Source: JACKII01 sp963974445
GTDB lineage: Bacteria; Pseudomonadota; Alphaproteobacteria; Bin95
NCBI GenBank assembly: GCA_963974445.1
Contig: CAXBDI010000082.1
Span: 1 to 17,432 of the forward strand
DNA length: 17,432 nucleotides
Reading direction: 5' to 3'
Shown here: in pieces, positions 7,887-14,917 of the stretch
Layout of the letters: every line of letters starts with the position of its first letter
How positions within the stretch are numbered: the stretch's first letter is position 1
Translations under genes and position numbers: made by a program
Notes under the pieces: generated by a model
Told to the model about the DNA's origin: nothing
The model's database searches: none
Seen by the model: only the letters and a program-made list of their open reading frames with translations

Positions 7887-8605
7887 CGGCCTGAGGCAGT
7901 CGAACGATCCGGCCAGAGCATTTCACCCTTGGTGGCCCAGGCGATACCGAATGCGACAAGGGCGACGGTCTCGATAAAGAAGACCGCGCGGAAGCCCTCC
8001 ATCCACATCTTGATATCCTCGCCCAAGAAGGTGCGCACGACGAGCAGGCCGGCACAAAGGAAAATGATTGTCGCGGTGTAACGGTAGACGGTATTGCGCC
8101 GAAGCTTCTGGTCGGTCGGCTCAGGTTTGTCCGACTTGGTGAATTGGAACATGGCCAGCAATCCGATCATCACCATGAACACGATAGCCGACAGATTGTG
8201 CGCCGTGCTGACCCAATCGGCCCACCAGATCGGAACTTGCCCGAGCTTGAATTCGGTGCAGTCGCCGGCCCGCACGCAAGGGTGCACGGTCGGCAGTAGC
8301 GCTACGCCGATAATGCCGATCCCAGCCAAGCTGCTATGGAGATTGTCGGAAGAATCGTAACCGGTATAGGCAATCAAGAACACGCCAAGCGCACACATCG
8401 CCGCCACCATGACGTCGCGCATTCCCGTATAATAATAGGCGCTGATGGAGGGCCGAATGCCCCAAGTGTCCGTAAGCGAGTCACCCACGACCAAAACAAT
8501 CGGCAGCAGAAAACCAATCGTGCCGAGCGCGCCACGCAATGTCAGGTAAGACAGCACCAGCGTTCGAGCGCCGGTGTCGGAAGAGCCGGAGTGTCGAGCC
8601 GCCAT
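7883..8605 (-). CDS. Unrecognised six-helix membrane protein
   Basis: Predicted 240-residue integral membrane protein that I do not recognise with a named function; it resembles widespread uncharacterised or DUF998-like proteins. Approximate membrane segments are 24-42, 62-80, 92-108, 134-154, 175-192 and 204-225. Notable features are SISAYYYTGMRDV just before helix 2, GYDSSDN after it, Cys110 and Cys116 in the loop between helices 3 and 4 (possible disulfide pair), and His136-Asn137 at the start of helix 4. No enzymatic motif is obvious. I chose the ATG at 8605 (MAARHSG) with GGGGA 8 bases upstream; a GTG at 8626 in the same frame would add seven residues. It is convergent with the fumarase genes and divergent from the AEC transporter. 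Confidence 0.75.
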   Translation of the reverse strand: MAARHSGSSDTGARTLVLSYLTLRGALGTIGFLLPIVLVVGDSLTDTWGIRPSISAYYYTGMRDVMVAAMCALGVFLIAYTGYDSSDNLHSSLAGIGIIGVALLPTVHPCVRAGDCTEFKLGQVPIWWADWVSTAHNLSAIVFMVMIGLLAMFQFTKSDKPEPTDQKLRRNTVYRYTATIIFLCAGLLVVRTFLGEDIKMWMEGFRAVFFIETVALVAFGIAWATKGEMLWPDRSTASGR

Positions 8606-8759
8606 TGCGTAAATCCCCACGCGCACCGGTTTGTCAGAAGGGCTAGAATTTGCCGAGTATCAGACTATCACATCTTGAGCCAACAGCAACGGATCCGGCA
8701 TTCGCGGCGCCTGGAACGCATCGCGGTAGTGAGCCCTCGACCGGCCGTCAGGACATGCC

Positions 8760-9698
8760 ATGGACCCGCTGATCAATGTGGTGTTCCCGGTGTTTGCCAT
8801 CGTTGCGGCGGGCTATCTGGCCGGCCGGTACAAGGTGCTGGCAGCCGAATCCGCCAACGCGCTCAACCGGTTCGTCTACTTCTTTGCGCTGCCCGCTGTC
8901 CTGTTCATCTTTCCCGCCCGCCAACCCATCGCCGACGTTCTGAACTGGCCCTTCATCGCCGCGTTTCTGGCGGGTGCGGCGGTCACGTTTGCCTTGGCAT
9001 TTGCCGCAAACCGATTGTGGTTCCGCCATGACGCGGCGACCTTTGCGGTGCATAGCCTGAATGCGATATTTCCGAACACCTCCTATATGGGCGTGCCGCT
9101 GTTCCTGACAGCCTTTGGGCCAGAGGGGGCGATGCCTGCCATCGTCGCCACGCTGGTCGGCATTTCCTTAATGGTCGGCGGCACCATCGCCACCCTCGAA
9201 GCCACCCGCGCCAAAGGACCGAGCGTCGGCAAGATCGTCCGCGAGGTCGCGAGAGTGCTTTGCCGCAACCCGCTGCTGATCGCGACGGTGCTGGGCATTA
9301 TGGTGTCGTTCCTGGCGGTGCCCATTCCAGTGCCGATTGGCAATTTTCTCGACCTGATGGCATCGGCAGCCGGCCCGGCGGCACTATTCGCGCTTGGCCT
9401 GTCGCTCGTCGGGCGTTCGCTGTTGAACGGGCTGGGAGAGGTGTCCTGGATCGCGCTGCTCAAGCTGGCGTTTCAGCCGTTTGCAACTTGGGTGATGGTC
9501 ACCTATGTCCTTGACGTCGATCCCCACTGGGCCGACGGCGCGGTGATCCTGGCCGCCTTGCCGGTGGGCGCGGTCGCCTTCGTCGTTGCACAGCAATACG
9601 ATTGCTATACGCGCCGCACCTCTTCGGCGATTGTCTTGACGACATTGTTGTCAGTGCTGACCATATCAGGCTTGCTGGTGATGCTGGAGATTGGCTGA
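8760..9698 (+). CDS. AEC family transporter
   Basis: Predicted 312-residue inner-membrane permease of the auxin efflux carrier family, which in bacteria includes malonate and other organic-acid transporters. About ten hydrophobic segments are seen, split into two halves by a short basic loop near residues 155-165. Typical family features are the N-terminal VVFPVFAIVAAGYLAGR, LNRFVYFFALPA, and NTSYMGVPLF in the fourth segment. The C-terminal half has GPAALFALGLSL and ILAALPVGAVAFVVAQQY. The ATG at 8760 has AGGA about 6 bases upstream. It is followed after 19 bases by the VOC-fold gene, probably in one operon. The substrate is not readable from sequence. Confidence 0.9.
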   Translation: MDPLINVVFPVFAIVAAGYLAGRYKVLAAESANALNRFVYFFALPAVLFIFPARQPIADVLNWPFIAAFLAGAAVTFALAFAANRLWFRHDAATFAVHSLNAIFPNTSYMGVPLFLTAFGPEGAMPAIVATLVGISLMVGGTIATLEATRAKGPSVGKIVREVARVLCRNPLLIATVLGIMVSFLAVPIPVPIGNFLDLMASAAGPAALFALGLSLVGRSLLNGLGEVSWIALLKLAFQPFATWVMVTYVLDVDPHWADGAVILAALPVGAVAFVVAQQYDCYTRRTSSAIVLTTLLSVLTISGLLVMLEIG

Positions 9699-9717
9699 GT
9701 GAAATGGAGGCAAAGCG

Positions 9718-10104
9718 ATGACCGAATTTTCAATCCAACAACTCGATCATGTGGTGCTGCGCGTCGCCGATATGGATCGCGCGATCCGGTTCTATTGCGA
9801 CGCGCTGGGCTGCAAGGTGGAGCGCACGGTCGAGAGCATCGGCCTGGTGCAGTTGCGTGCCGGCGCCTCGCTGATCGACTTGGTGCCACGTGCCGAGGGG
9901 GATACCGAGAGCGGCGATCTGGATCATTTCGCCTTGCGCATCGACCCGTTCGAGCCGCAGGCGCTAAGCGCGCATTTTGCCAAGCACGGCGTCTCTCTCG
10001 GCGAGGTTGCCCGCCGCTATGGCGCGGAAGGCTATGGCCCGTCGCTCTACCTGAACGATCCGGACGGCAATCAGGTCGAGTTGAAGGGACCGCCGGAGGG
10101 CTGA
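9718..10104 (+). CDS. VOC family protein (glyoxalase/dioxygenase fold)
   Basis: Predicted 128-residue cytoplasmic protein of the vicinal oxygen chelate superfamily, with two beta-alpha-beta-beta-beta modules. Visible marks are LDHVVLRVADMDRAIRFY at the N-terminus (His11, likely metal ligand), LDHFALRID (His70) and the family ending NDPDGNQVEL (Glu121, likely ligand). Members include glyoxalase I, fosfomycin-resistance enzymes and ring-cleaving dioxygenases; the match is to the generic fold and the reaction is not clear. A strong GGAGG at 9705-9709 precedes the ATG by 8 bases. It lies 19 bases after the AEC transporter, so the two are likely co-transcribed. A terminator hairpin follows and is shared with the convergent GST operon. 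Confidence 0.88.
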   Translation: MTEFSIQQLDHVVLRVADMDRAIRFYCDALGCKVERTVESIGLVQLRAGASLIDLVPRAEGDTESGDLDHFALRIDPFEPQALSAHFAKHGVSLGEVARRYGAEGYGPSLYLNDPDGNQVELKGPPEG

Positions 10105-10107
10105 ACG

Positions 10108-10139
10108 AAAAAAGGCCCCGGAGTCAAAGCGCCGGGGCC
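10108..10139 (-). terminator. Intrinsic terminator of the GST/hydratase operon
   Basis: Perfect 8-bp stem GGCCCCGG (10114-10121) and CCGGGGCC (10132-10139) with a 10-base loop. On the plus strand it is preceded by six A residues (10108-10113), which become a U tract on the minus strand. It therefore reads as a rho-independent terminator for the minus-strand operon that ends at 10163. The stem could also slow transcripts from the VOC gene, but there is no T tract on that side. Confidence 0.85.
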
Positions 10140-10162
10140 AAATCGATCAGTTCACGCCGGCG

Positions 10163-10783
10163 TTAGCCAGCGGTCGCCGCAACGCTCGGTCGAGCCGCGA
10201 CGCGGTCGTACCAAGCCTGGACGTTTTTATGGTCCGGGTTGATCGGCTGGTTAATGTTCTTGAAGAAGTCCAGCCAACTGAACAGCAGCACATCGGCCAT
10301 GGTGAAACGGTCACCGCAGAGCCACTGCCGGCCCTCGATCCAACCGTCGAGCTTCCCCAGGTTATCTTGGGCAACGGCCTTCAGCCCGTCGGAGGCTTCG
10401 GGCAGGCAGCGCATGCGGCTGCTGAACATCTTCACGCCTTCGCCGAACCGGAAACCGTTCGCCATCGGCTCGCAGATGTTTAAATCGACGCGGCGGGTCC
10501 ACATGCGGGTTTCCGCCCGTTCCTCCGCATTGCTGCCGATCAGGGCCGGCGACGGGTTTTTCTCCTCCAGATACTCACAGACAGCCGTGATCTCCGAGAG
10601 GTAGTTGCCGTTGTCCAACTCCAGTGTCGGGCTTTGTCCTGCCGGATTCCGCTTGAGGTGAGCTCCCTGACGGTTTTCGCCGCCACGCAGGTCCAAGGTT
10701 TCCATGGGCAATTCGATGCCCTTTTCCGCCATAAACATGCGCACCATGCGAGGATTTGGACCGATCGAGGTAAACAGTTTCAT
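10163..10783 (-). CDS. Glutathione S-transferase family protein
   Basis: Predicted 206-residue cytosolic GST. The N-terminal thioredoxin-like domain (about 1-80) begins MKLFTSIGPNPRMVR and contains NPAGQSPTLEL with the cis-Pro at residue 52 and LSEITAVCEYLEE, the glutathione gamma-Glu-binding region. The C-terminal all-helical domain has the expected GDRFTMADVLLFSWLDF. Length is normal. The catalytic residue is not certain (Ser6 or Asn10 region), and the class is not assigned. The ATG at 10783 has AAGGAA 8 bases upstream. It is the last gene of a three-gene minus-strand operon after two MaoC-type subunits, with a 19-base gap, and is followed by a clear terminator. A link between glutathione chemistry and the hydratase is suggested by position only. 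Confidence 0.92.
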   Translation of the reverse strand: MKLFTSIGPNPRMVRMFMAEKGIELPMETLDLRGGENRQGAHLKRNPAGQSPTLELDNGNYLSEITAVCEYLEEKNPSPALIGSNAEERAETRMWTRRVDLNICEPMANGFRFGEGVKMFSSRMRCLPEASDGLKAVAQDNLGKLDGWIEGRQWLCGDRFTMADVLLFSWLDFFKNINQPINPDHKNVQAWYDRVAARPSVAATAG

Positions 10784-10802
10784 TTCAGGTTCCTTCGCTC
10801 TT

Positions 10803-11225
10803 CTAAGAGTCGATGCGGGCGGTGGCGGTGCCGGTCACGACGGTTTTGCCATCCTGATTGACGGTCGCCAGTTCCAGATCGACCACCTTGTCACCGTCCT
10901 CGTCGCGGATATCGACCACGGTTGCCTTCGCAGTCAACGTATCGCCCGGCCACACCTGGTTGGTGAAGCGCACGCCGTACTTCTTCAGCCGGCCATCGCC
11001 GACATAGTTGGTCAGCATCTTGCCGGTCAGACCCATCGACAGCATGCCGTGGGCGAATACGCCTGGATATCCAGCAATTTCCTTGGTGTATTTGTCGTCG
11101 GTGTGCAGCGGGTTGTAGTCGCCGGACGTGCCGGCGTACATCACCAACTGGGTGCGGCTCAGGTCCTCGATCACCACTTCTTCGTGGGTGTCGCCGACTT
11201 TGATCTTGCTTGCAGAGAGTGCCAT
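10803..11225 (-). CDS. MaoC-like hotdog dehydratase, catalytic subunit (HadB-like)
   Basis: Predicted 140-residue single-hotdog protein of the MaoC/(R)-specific enoyl hydratase family. The hydratase motif is intact: Asp36 and His41 in SGDYNPLHTDD, and the AHG at 58-60 after GYPGVF. This group adds water to enoyl thioesters or removes it from (R)-3-hydroxyacyl thioesters (CoA or ACP). The gene lies 15 bases downstream of a second hotdog gene whose product lacks the His. The pair resembles the catalytic (HadB) and non-catalytic (HadA) subunits of mycobacterial-type HadAB, also in size. The ATG at 11225 has AGGAA 5 bases upstream. It could work in fatty-acid or CoA-thioester degradation; the substrate is unknown. 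Confidence 0.88.
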   Translation of the reverse strand: MALSASKIKVGDTHEEVVIEDLSRTQLVMYAGTSGDYNPLHTDDKYTKEIAGYPGVFAHGMLSMGLTGKMLTNYVGDGRLKKYGVRFTNQVWPGDTLTAKATVVDIRDEDGDKVVDLELATVNQDGKTVVTGTATARIDS

Positions 11226-11240
11226 TGGTTCCTGTCTCCC

Positions 11241-11726
11241 TTATTTCTGCTCGACCGGACGCTCGGTTTTCACACCGACGCCGCGGGACGTGACGACCAA
11301 CTCGCCGTTCTGGTCGCGGTATTCCTGGATGGTTTCTGTGAAGGTCAGCTTGCCCGCGCGGGCGCTGGTCTTCTCCCAGGTTTTGCCTGGCTTGGTGGTG
11401 ACGGTATAGACGTCGCCCGGCTTTGGCTGGCGGTGATACTCGAAGTGTTGCTCCGCATGCAGACCGCCGGAAGATTTCGCCGGCTCGGTCAAACCGGTGG
11501 CGTTCTTGCCGGAACCGAACCATTTCTGGCCGACCTTCGGGCGCAAAAAGTAGTCGGGATCGAACTGAGCGACAGCGCGCGGAAAAGTCGGCGGCGCGAT
11601 AATGTGCCCGACTTCCGTCTTTTTCGCATACTCTTCGTCATAGTAAATCGGATTATCGTCGGCGACGGAGCGCGCAAACATCATGATGTGGGTCGCTTCG
11701 ACTGGGAACTTAACCTCGTCAGCCAC
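11241..11726 (-). CDS. MaoC-like N-terminal domain protein, non-catalytic hydratase subunit (HadA-like)
   Basis: Predicted 161-residue single-hotdog protein of the FAS1-dehydratase/MaoC N-terminal type. The region matching the hydratase motif reads ADDNPIYYDEEYA, keeping DNP but with Tyr where the catalytic His would be, followed by GHIIAPPTFP, a typical opening of the substrate-tunnel part. A later block is GGLHAEQHFEYHRQPKPGD. Such proteins pair with a catalytic MaoC subunit and shape the acyl-binding tunnel; here the partner is encoded directly downstream. The start is GTG at 11726 (MADEVKF), decided by a strong AGGAGG 7 bases upstream on the minus strand. It is the first gene of the hydatase-GST operon and is divergent from a third MaoC gene across a palindrome-bearing promoter region. 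Confidence 0.88.
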   Translation of the reverse strand: MADEVKFPVEATHIMMFARSVADDNPIYYDEEYAKKTEVGHIIAPPTFPRAVAQFDPDYFLRPKVGQKWFGSGKNATGLTEPAKSSGGLHAEQHFEYHRQPKPGDVYTVTTKPGKTWEKTSARAGKLTFTETIQEYRDQNGELVVTSRGVGVKTERPVEQK

Positions 11727-11733
11727 GGGGGTT

Positions 11734-11739
11734 CCTCCT
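11734..11739 (-). promoter_or_regulatory. Strong ribosome-binding site fixing a GTG start
   Basis: The minus strand reads AGGAGG here, 7 bases before the GTG at 11726. No better-placed ATG is present, so this supports GTG as the true start of the HadA-like gene. Confidence 0.75.
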
Positions 11740-11759
11740 AAGTTTGGTTCAAGGGTTTC

Positions 11760-11773
11760 GTTCGTTAACGAAC
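11760..11773. promoter_or_regulatory. Perfect 14-bp palindrome, candidate operator
   Basis: GTTCGTTAACGAAC is its own reverse complement, centred between 11766 and 11767, within the 113-base region between the divergent hydratase genes (starts at 11726 and 11840). The size and dyad symmetry suit a dimeric repressor such as a TetR-family regulator; the regulator itself is not in the window. A TATAGT hexamer on the minus strand (11783-11778) lies beside it, so a bound protein could cover a start site. The promoter placement is inference; the palindrome is directly visible. Confidence 0.6.
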
Positions 11774-11839
11774 TTGGACTATACCGCCGACTTGTGGCCG
11801 GCTCCAGATGATTAAGGCCTAAGGCAGGAGGAATATCCG

Positions 11840-12301
11840 ATGAGTGCTCGCCGAAGCATCCCGCAGCGCGGGTTTGAAGACTTCGAAATCGGTGAGAAAT
11901 TCTACGCGCCGTCGCGGACCCACACGGATTCGCTGTTCTATGCGTTCCAGTTGGCCAGCGGCGACAACGCGCCCATTCACTACGACATCGAGTATTGCCG
12001 GCAGAAAGGCTATCCGAACCTGATGGCGCACGGGTTTCAAACCCTGATCCAAACCTGCCCGGGTGCTACCGGGCTGGCTCAGCAGATGGAGGACGCGCTC
12101 GTCGGCTTCCTGGAGCAATCGTCGCGATTCCTGAAGCCGGTTTTTGCCGGCGACACCCTGTATCCGGAGGTTGAAATCACGGCCTTAACGCCGCAGCGCA
12201 CGACGGGAGTGATGACACTGGCGAACCGAGTGTTTAATCAGCGGGACGAGCTCTGCCTGGAAGGTCAGATGAAGTTTCTCCTCCGCCTGCGGAAAGATTG
12301 A
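11840..12301 (+). CDS. MaoC family hydratase/dehydratase
   Basis: Predicted 153-residue hotdog protein with an intact hydratase motif: Asp42 and His47 in SGDNAPIHYD, and AHG at 63-65 after GYPNLM. It therefore looks catalytically competent on its own as a homodimer. The N-terminal GFEDFEIGEKFYAPSRTHTD is typical of MaoC proteins acting on CoA thioesters. Length fits the family. A strong AGGAGGAA at 11826-11833 precedes the ATG by 6 bases. It is divergent from the HadA/HadB-like/GST operon and probably shares the palindromic control region, which suggests related substrates. No hairpin with a T tract follows its stop. Confidence 0.9.
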   Translation: MSARRSIPQRGFEDFEIGEKFYAPSRTHTDSLFYAFQLASGDNAPIHYDIEYCRQKGYPNLMAHGFQTLIQTCPGATGLAQQMEDALVGFLEQSSRFLKPVFAGDTLYPEVEITALTPQRTTGVMTLANRVFNQRDELCLEGQMKFLLRLRKD

Positions 12302-12524
12302 GGCTATTACCTTTCCGTTCGAGTTATCGGAGCTAGAGAGTATTGGGGCAGAGTTTTCATCATCCACGGAAGCAAGGGTTTGTTCGGTCGGTTTACCAAT
12401 CCGTTGGACACCCAGTGCTATATGAATGGCGACGGATGCCGGATCGTACTTCATGCCAGCCGGCATCTGGCGCACAATTTCGCCGTCGGCACATTCCGCA
12501 ATCGGGCCAGGTTACGTTCAGTTC
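12302..12524. other. Intergenic stretch without a supported gene
   Basis: About 220 bases between the MaoC gene and the deacetylase. I see no convincing gene, RNA, strong terminator or repeat. An open frame in phase with the MaoC gene continues past its stop to 12538, but its translation does not look like a known family. Confidence 0.5.
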
Positions 12525-13604
12525 ATGACGTCTGCTGATCGGACAAACACCCTTACGACAAACCCGCCTTCTGGTCCAGGCTCGCCCTCGCCGCGACCCG
12601 GGTTGGAGGGCGCGCCGACCTTGTGGTGGCAGCATTTGCTGCGCCAGTTGGATGATGGCGTCATGGCCACGGCATCGCGCATCGCGGGCCAGCAAGGCTT
12701 TTTGATCGTACTGATGTTCCATGGCCTGTTCACCAGCGAGGAAGAGGCATTCGCAGGCGATATCGATCCATACCAGCCGCTGACCGAGCAGGACTTGGCC
12801 GCGTTGATCGAATATTTTCAGGCGAACGGCTATCAGTTCATCAGTCCGGCAGACTTGGGCCGCGATATCGCCCCGTCCTCGCGCCGGGTCTTGCTCACAT
12901 TCGACGATGGCTACGCCAACAACCTGCGGGCGTTACCGATCCTCAAGCGCTACGACGTGCCGGCAACATTCTTCATCGCCGCCGGCAACGTCGCGTCTGG
13001 CGAGCCATTCTGGTGGGACGTGCTCTATCGTGAGCGGGTTCGGCGAAACACCGGGCGTGCACAGATCGTCGACGAGCGGCAGCGTTTGAAATCTTTCAAC
13101 AATCGTGAGATCAAGGCGCAGCTCCGGTCCATGTTCGGCGCCGATGCCTTCACGGCACAAAGTGACGCCGACCGGCCGATGACGGTGGCTGAAGTGCAAA
13201 CAGCCGCAAGAGATCCGCTGGTGACCATCGGCAATCACACGGTCGATCATGAGTTGCTGACCCGCGTTCCTTTGGACGACGCCCGGCGTCAGATCTTTGA
13301 CTGCCAGGCCATGCTGTCCGACTGGACAAACGAGGCCCCACGCATCATCGCCTATCCCAACGGCATTTACGATGACTCGATCGTCAAATTGGCGGCGGAA
13401 GCCGGTCTGACAGCAGCGGTCACCTCAATGCGCGGCAAGGTCCGATTGCCGCTGACCGCAAACCAACGGATGCGGCTGCCGCGCTATGCCATGATCGGCG
13501 GCCCCAGCCTGCTGCGCCATTGCCGGGTGGTCATGGCGCCGTTCAGCCTGAGCGGCATCAAACATGCGATCCATTCGCGCCGACAACAGGCGGCCCTTCC
13601 TTAA
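12525..13604 (+). CDS. Polysaccharide deacetylase (NodB-like) family protein
   Basis: Predicted 359-residue carbohydrate esterase family 4-type protein, a metal-dependent deacetylase fold. Visible motifs are VLMFHGLF (61-69), the metal and base motif LTFDDGY (Asp127-Asp128), NHTVDHELL (His238 and His242, the second metal motif) and IIAYPNGIYDD (275-284). Between the first two metal motifs there is an insert of roughly 60 residues containing PFWWDVLYRERVR, longer than in small NodB proteins but known in larger deacetylase-like proteins. No signal peptide is visible. The start is uncertain: ATG at 12525 gives a Pro/Ser-rich N-terminus and has a weak ribosome site; ATG at 12663 or the upstream ATG at 12426 are alternatives. 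It converges on the MFS gene, the two stops sharing TTAA. Likely acts on an N-acetylated glycan or lipid-linked sugar. Confidence 0.82.
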   Translation: MTSADRTNTLTTNPPSGPGSPSPRPGLEGAPTLWWQHLLRQLDDGVMATASRIAGQQGFLIVLMFHGLFTSEEEAFAGDIDPYQPLTEQDLAALIEYFQANGYQFISPADLGRDIAPSSRRVLLTFDDGYANNLRALPILKRYDVPATFFIAAGNVASGEPFWWDVLYRERVRRNTGRAQIVDERQRLKSFNNREIKAQLRSMFGADAFTAQSDADRPMTVAEVQTAARDPLVTIGNHTVDHELLTRVPLDDARRQIFDCQAMLSDWTNEAPRIIAYPNGIYDDSIVKLAAEAGLTAAVTSMRGKVRLPLTANQRMRLPRYAMIGGPSLLRHCRVVMAPFSLSGIKHAIHSRRQQAALP

Positions 13605-14776
13605 GCGATTTCCAGGTCGTCGCGCCAGATGTGCCTGATATAGAGCGCGATGACAAAACTGCCCGCCGATAACGCCGCCATCACCCAAAAGGCGCCGCCG
13701 CCCAGGTTGGCGTAGAGCCAGCCGCTTGCGGCCATGGTGAGCCCCAAGGCGACGCCCATCCCCAGCGACGAGTACAGCGCCTGAGCGCTGGCGGAGATGC
13801 CGGGTGCGATATGCCTCTGAATCAGGGTCATGCCCGCCAGGTGCGTCGCGCCGAACGTGAAGCCGTGCAGCACCTGCATCGGCACCAGCAACCAGAGGTC
13901 GGACGTTGCGCCTGTGCCGGTCCAGCGAATGACCCCGGCGCCAGCACCGAGCAGCAGCATTCCGGGAATGCCGATCCTGTTCAGCAACGGCTTCGCCCAG
14001 GCGAAAAGGGCGATTTCGGATACGACGCCGACGGCCCAGAGAAAGCCGATCAGGCCCTCGGAATGTCCGGCTGCCTGCCAGTGCAAGGTCGCAAAACCGG
14101 TCAAGACTGCATGGCTCGCCATGTTCATCGCCGCGCACGCCAGGAAGATCAGAAACAGGCTGTTGGATAGCAGCGACCGGATCGGCGGCCGCTCGCGCCT
14201 AGCCGGGGCGGCATGAATTCCGGGTAGGCCCAGCGCCGCCAGCCAGATCGCGCCAAGGCTCAAGATGAAGAGGTACATCATCCAGTCCGGTGAGTTCCCC
14301 TCCAAGAACGCTCCAAAACCCATCGACGTGGCAATAAACGCCGCAGAACCCCAGGCGCGAAGCCGGCCGTAATCGAGGTTGCGAACCCGCAGGTTCAGCA
14401 GGATCAGGTTCTCGCCCAGCGGGTTGACCGGCCCTTGCACCGCGACGTGGACCATGGTCAGCAGCAGCACGGGCCAGAAGCCATAAGCCGGCAACATCGC
14501 GCCGGCAGTGACGATGCCGGCGAACGACAGCCAGCAGACCAACGGCTTGCGCTCGGGCCTGGTATCGGCATAGCGGGCAATCAGCGGGTTCGCCGCTGCC
14601 CTGACAAACAACGCGGCCGACAATAGCAGCCCAATTTCCGCCGCAGTCAGGCCGCGGCTCGCCAGCCAAATCGGAAAGAATGGCTGATAGATGCCGACCA
14701 TGCCGAACATACAGCTATAATATATGGCGATGCGCAGACGCGGCGTGGCGCAGGGTGCGGGCGTGATCTTTGTCAT
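13601..14776 (-). CDS. MFS transporter, 3-phenylpropionate-transporter-like (MFS_1_like)
   Basis: Predicted 391-residue inner-membrane permease with about 12 hydrophobic segments. The opening IAIYYSCMFGMVGIYQPFFP and PIWLASRGLTAAEIGLLLSA, and the mid-protein YGRLRAWGSAAFIATS, are typical of the PPP/HcaT branch of the MFS rather than of classical sugar permeases. The C-terminal half includes LHGFTFGATHLAGM, another mark of this branch. I chose the ATG at 14776 (MTKITPAP) because the frame upstream, open to 14902, adds a hydrophilic 42-residue part with no family match; the ribosome site is weak. It is divergent from the ComD/ComE-like decarboxylase genes across 141 bases and may import their substrate, which is inference from position. 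Confidence 0.88.
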   Translation of the reverse strand: MTKITPAPCATPRLRIAIYYSCMFGMVGIYQPFFPIWLASRGLTAAEIGLLLSAALFVRAAANPLIARYADTRPERKPLVCWLSFAGIVTAGAMLPAYGFWPVLLLTMVHVAVQGPVNPLGENLILLNLRVRNLDYGRLRAWGSAAFIATSMGFGAFLEGNSPDWMMYLFILSLGAIWLAALGLPGIHAAPARRERPPIRSLLSNSLFLIFLACAAMNMASHAVLTGFATLHWQAAGHSEGLIGFLWAVGVVSEIALFAWAKPLLNRIGIPGMLLLGAGAGVIRWTGTGATSDLWLLVPMQVLHGFTFGATHLAGMTLIQRHIAPGISASAQALYSSLGMGVALGLTMAASGWLYANLGGGAFWVMAALSAGSFVIALYIRHIWRDDLEIA

Positions 14777-14917
14777 GATCGGCAGGTCTCTACACCGGTT
14801 CGCGCGCAAAGGCTTGCCTGAATAGCCGCCGGAGTGCTTATGTCCGACCGAAGTTTGCGACCACTGTGCCTGCAAACCCATCCATCCGACGGCCCGAACC
14901 AAGGAACCTATGCCCCC

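Noticed and set aside
10704..11741. Plus-strand open frame of 345 codons across the GST/hydratase operon
   Set aside because: It crosses three well-supported minus-strand genes, their ribosome sites and their gaps, and has no recognisable domain.
12453..12466. Small hairpin ATGCC-AGCC-GGCAT upstream of the deacetylase
   Set aside because: Only a 5-bp stem with no T tract; not convincing as a terminator or operator.
12302..12538. Open frame of 78 codons continuing in phase after the MaoC stop
   Set aside because: The MaoC protein ends at a normal family length, and the extension has no ribosome site of its own or recognisable content. An open run this long can occur by chance.
14810..14819. 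AGGCTTGCCT near-palindrome between the MFS and ComD-like genes
   Set aside because: Only 4 bp per arm, expected by chance in sequence of this length.
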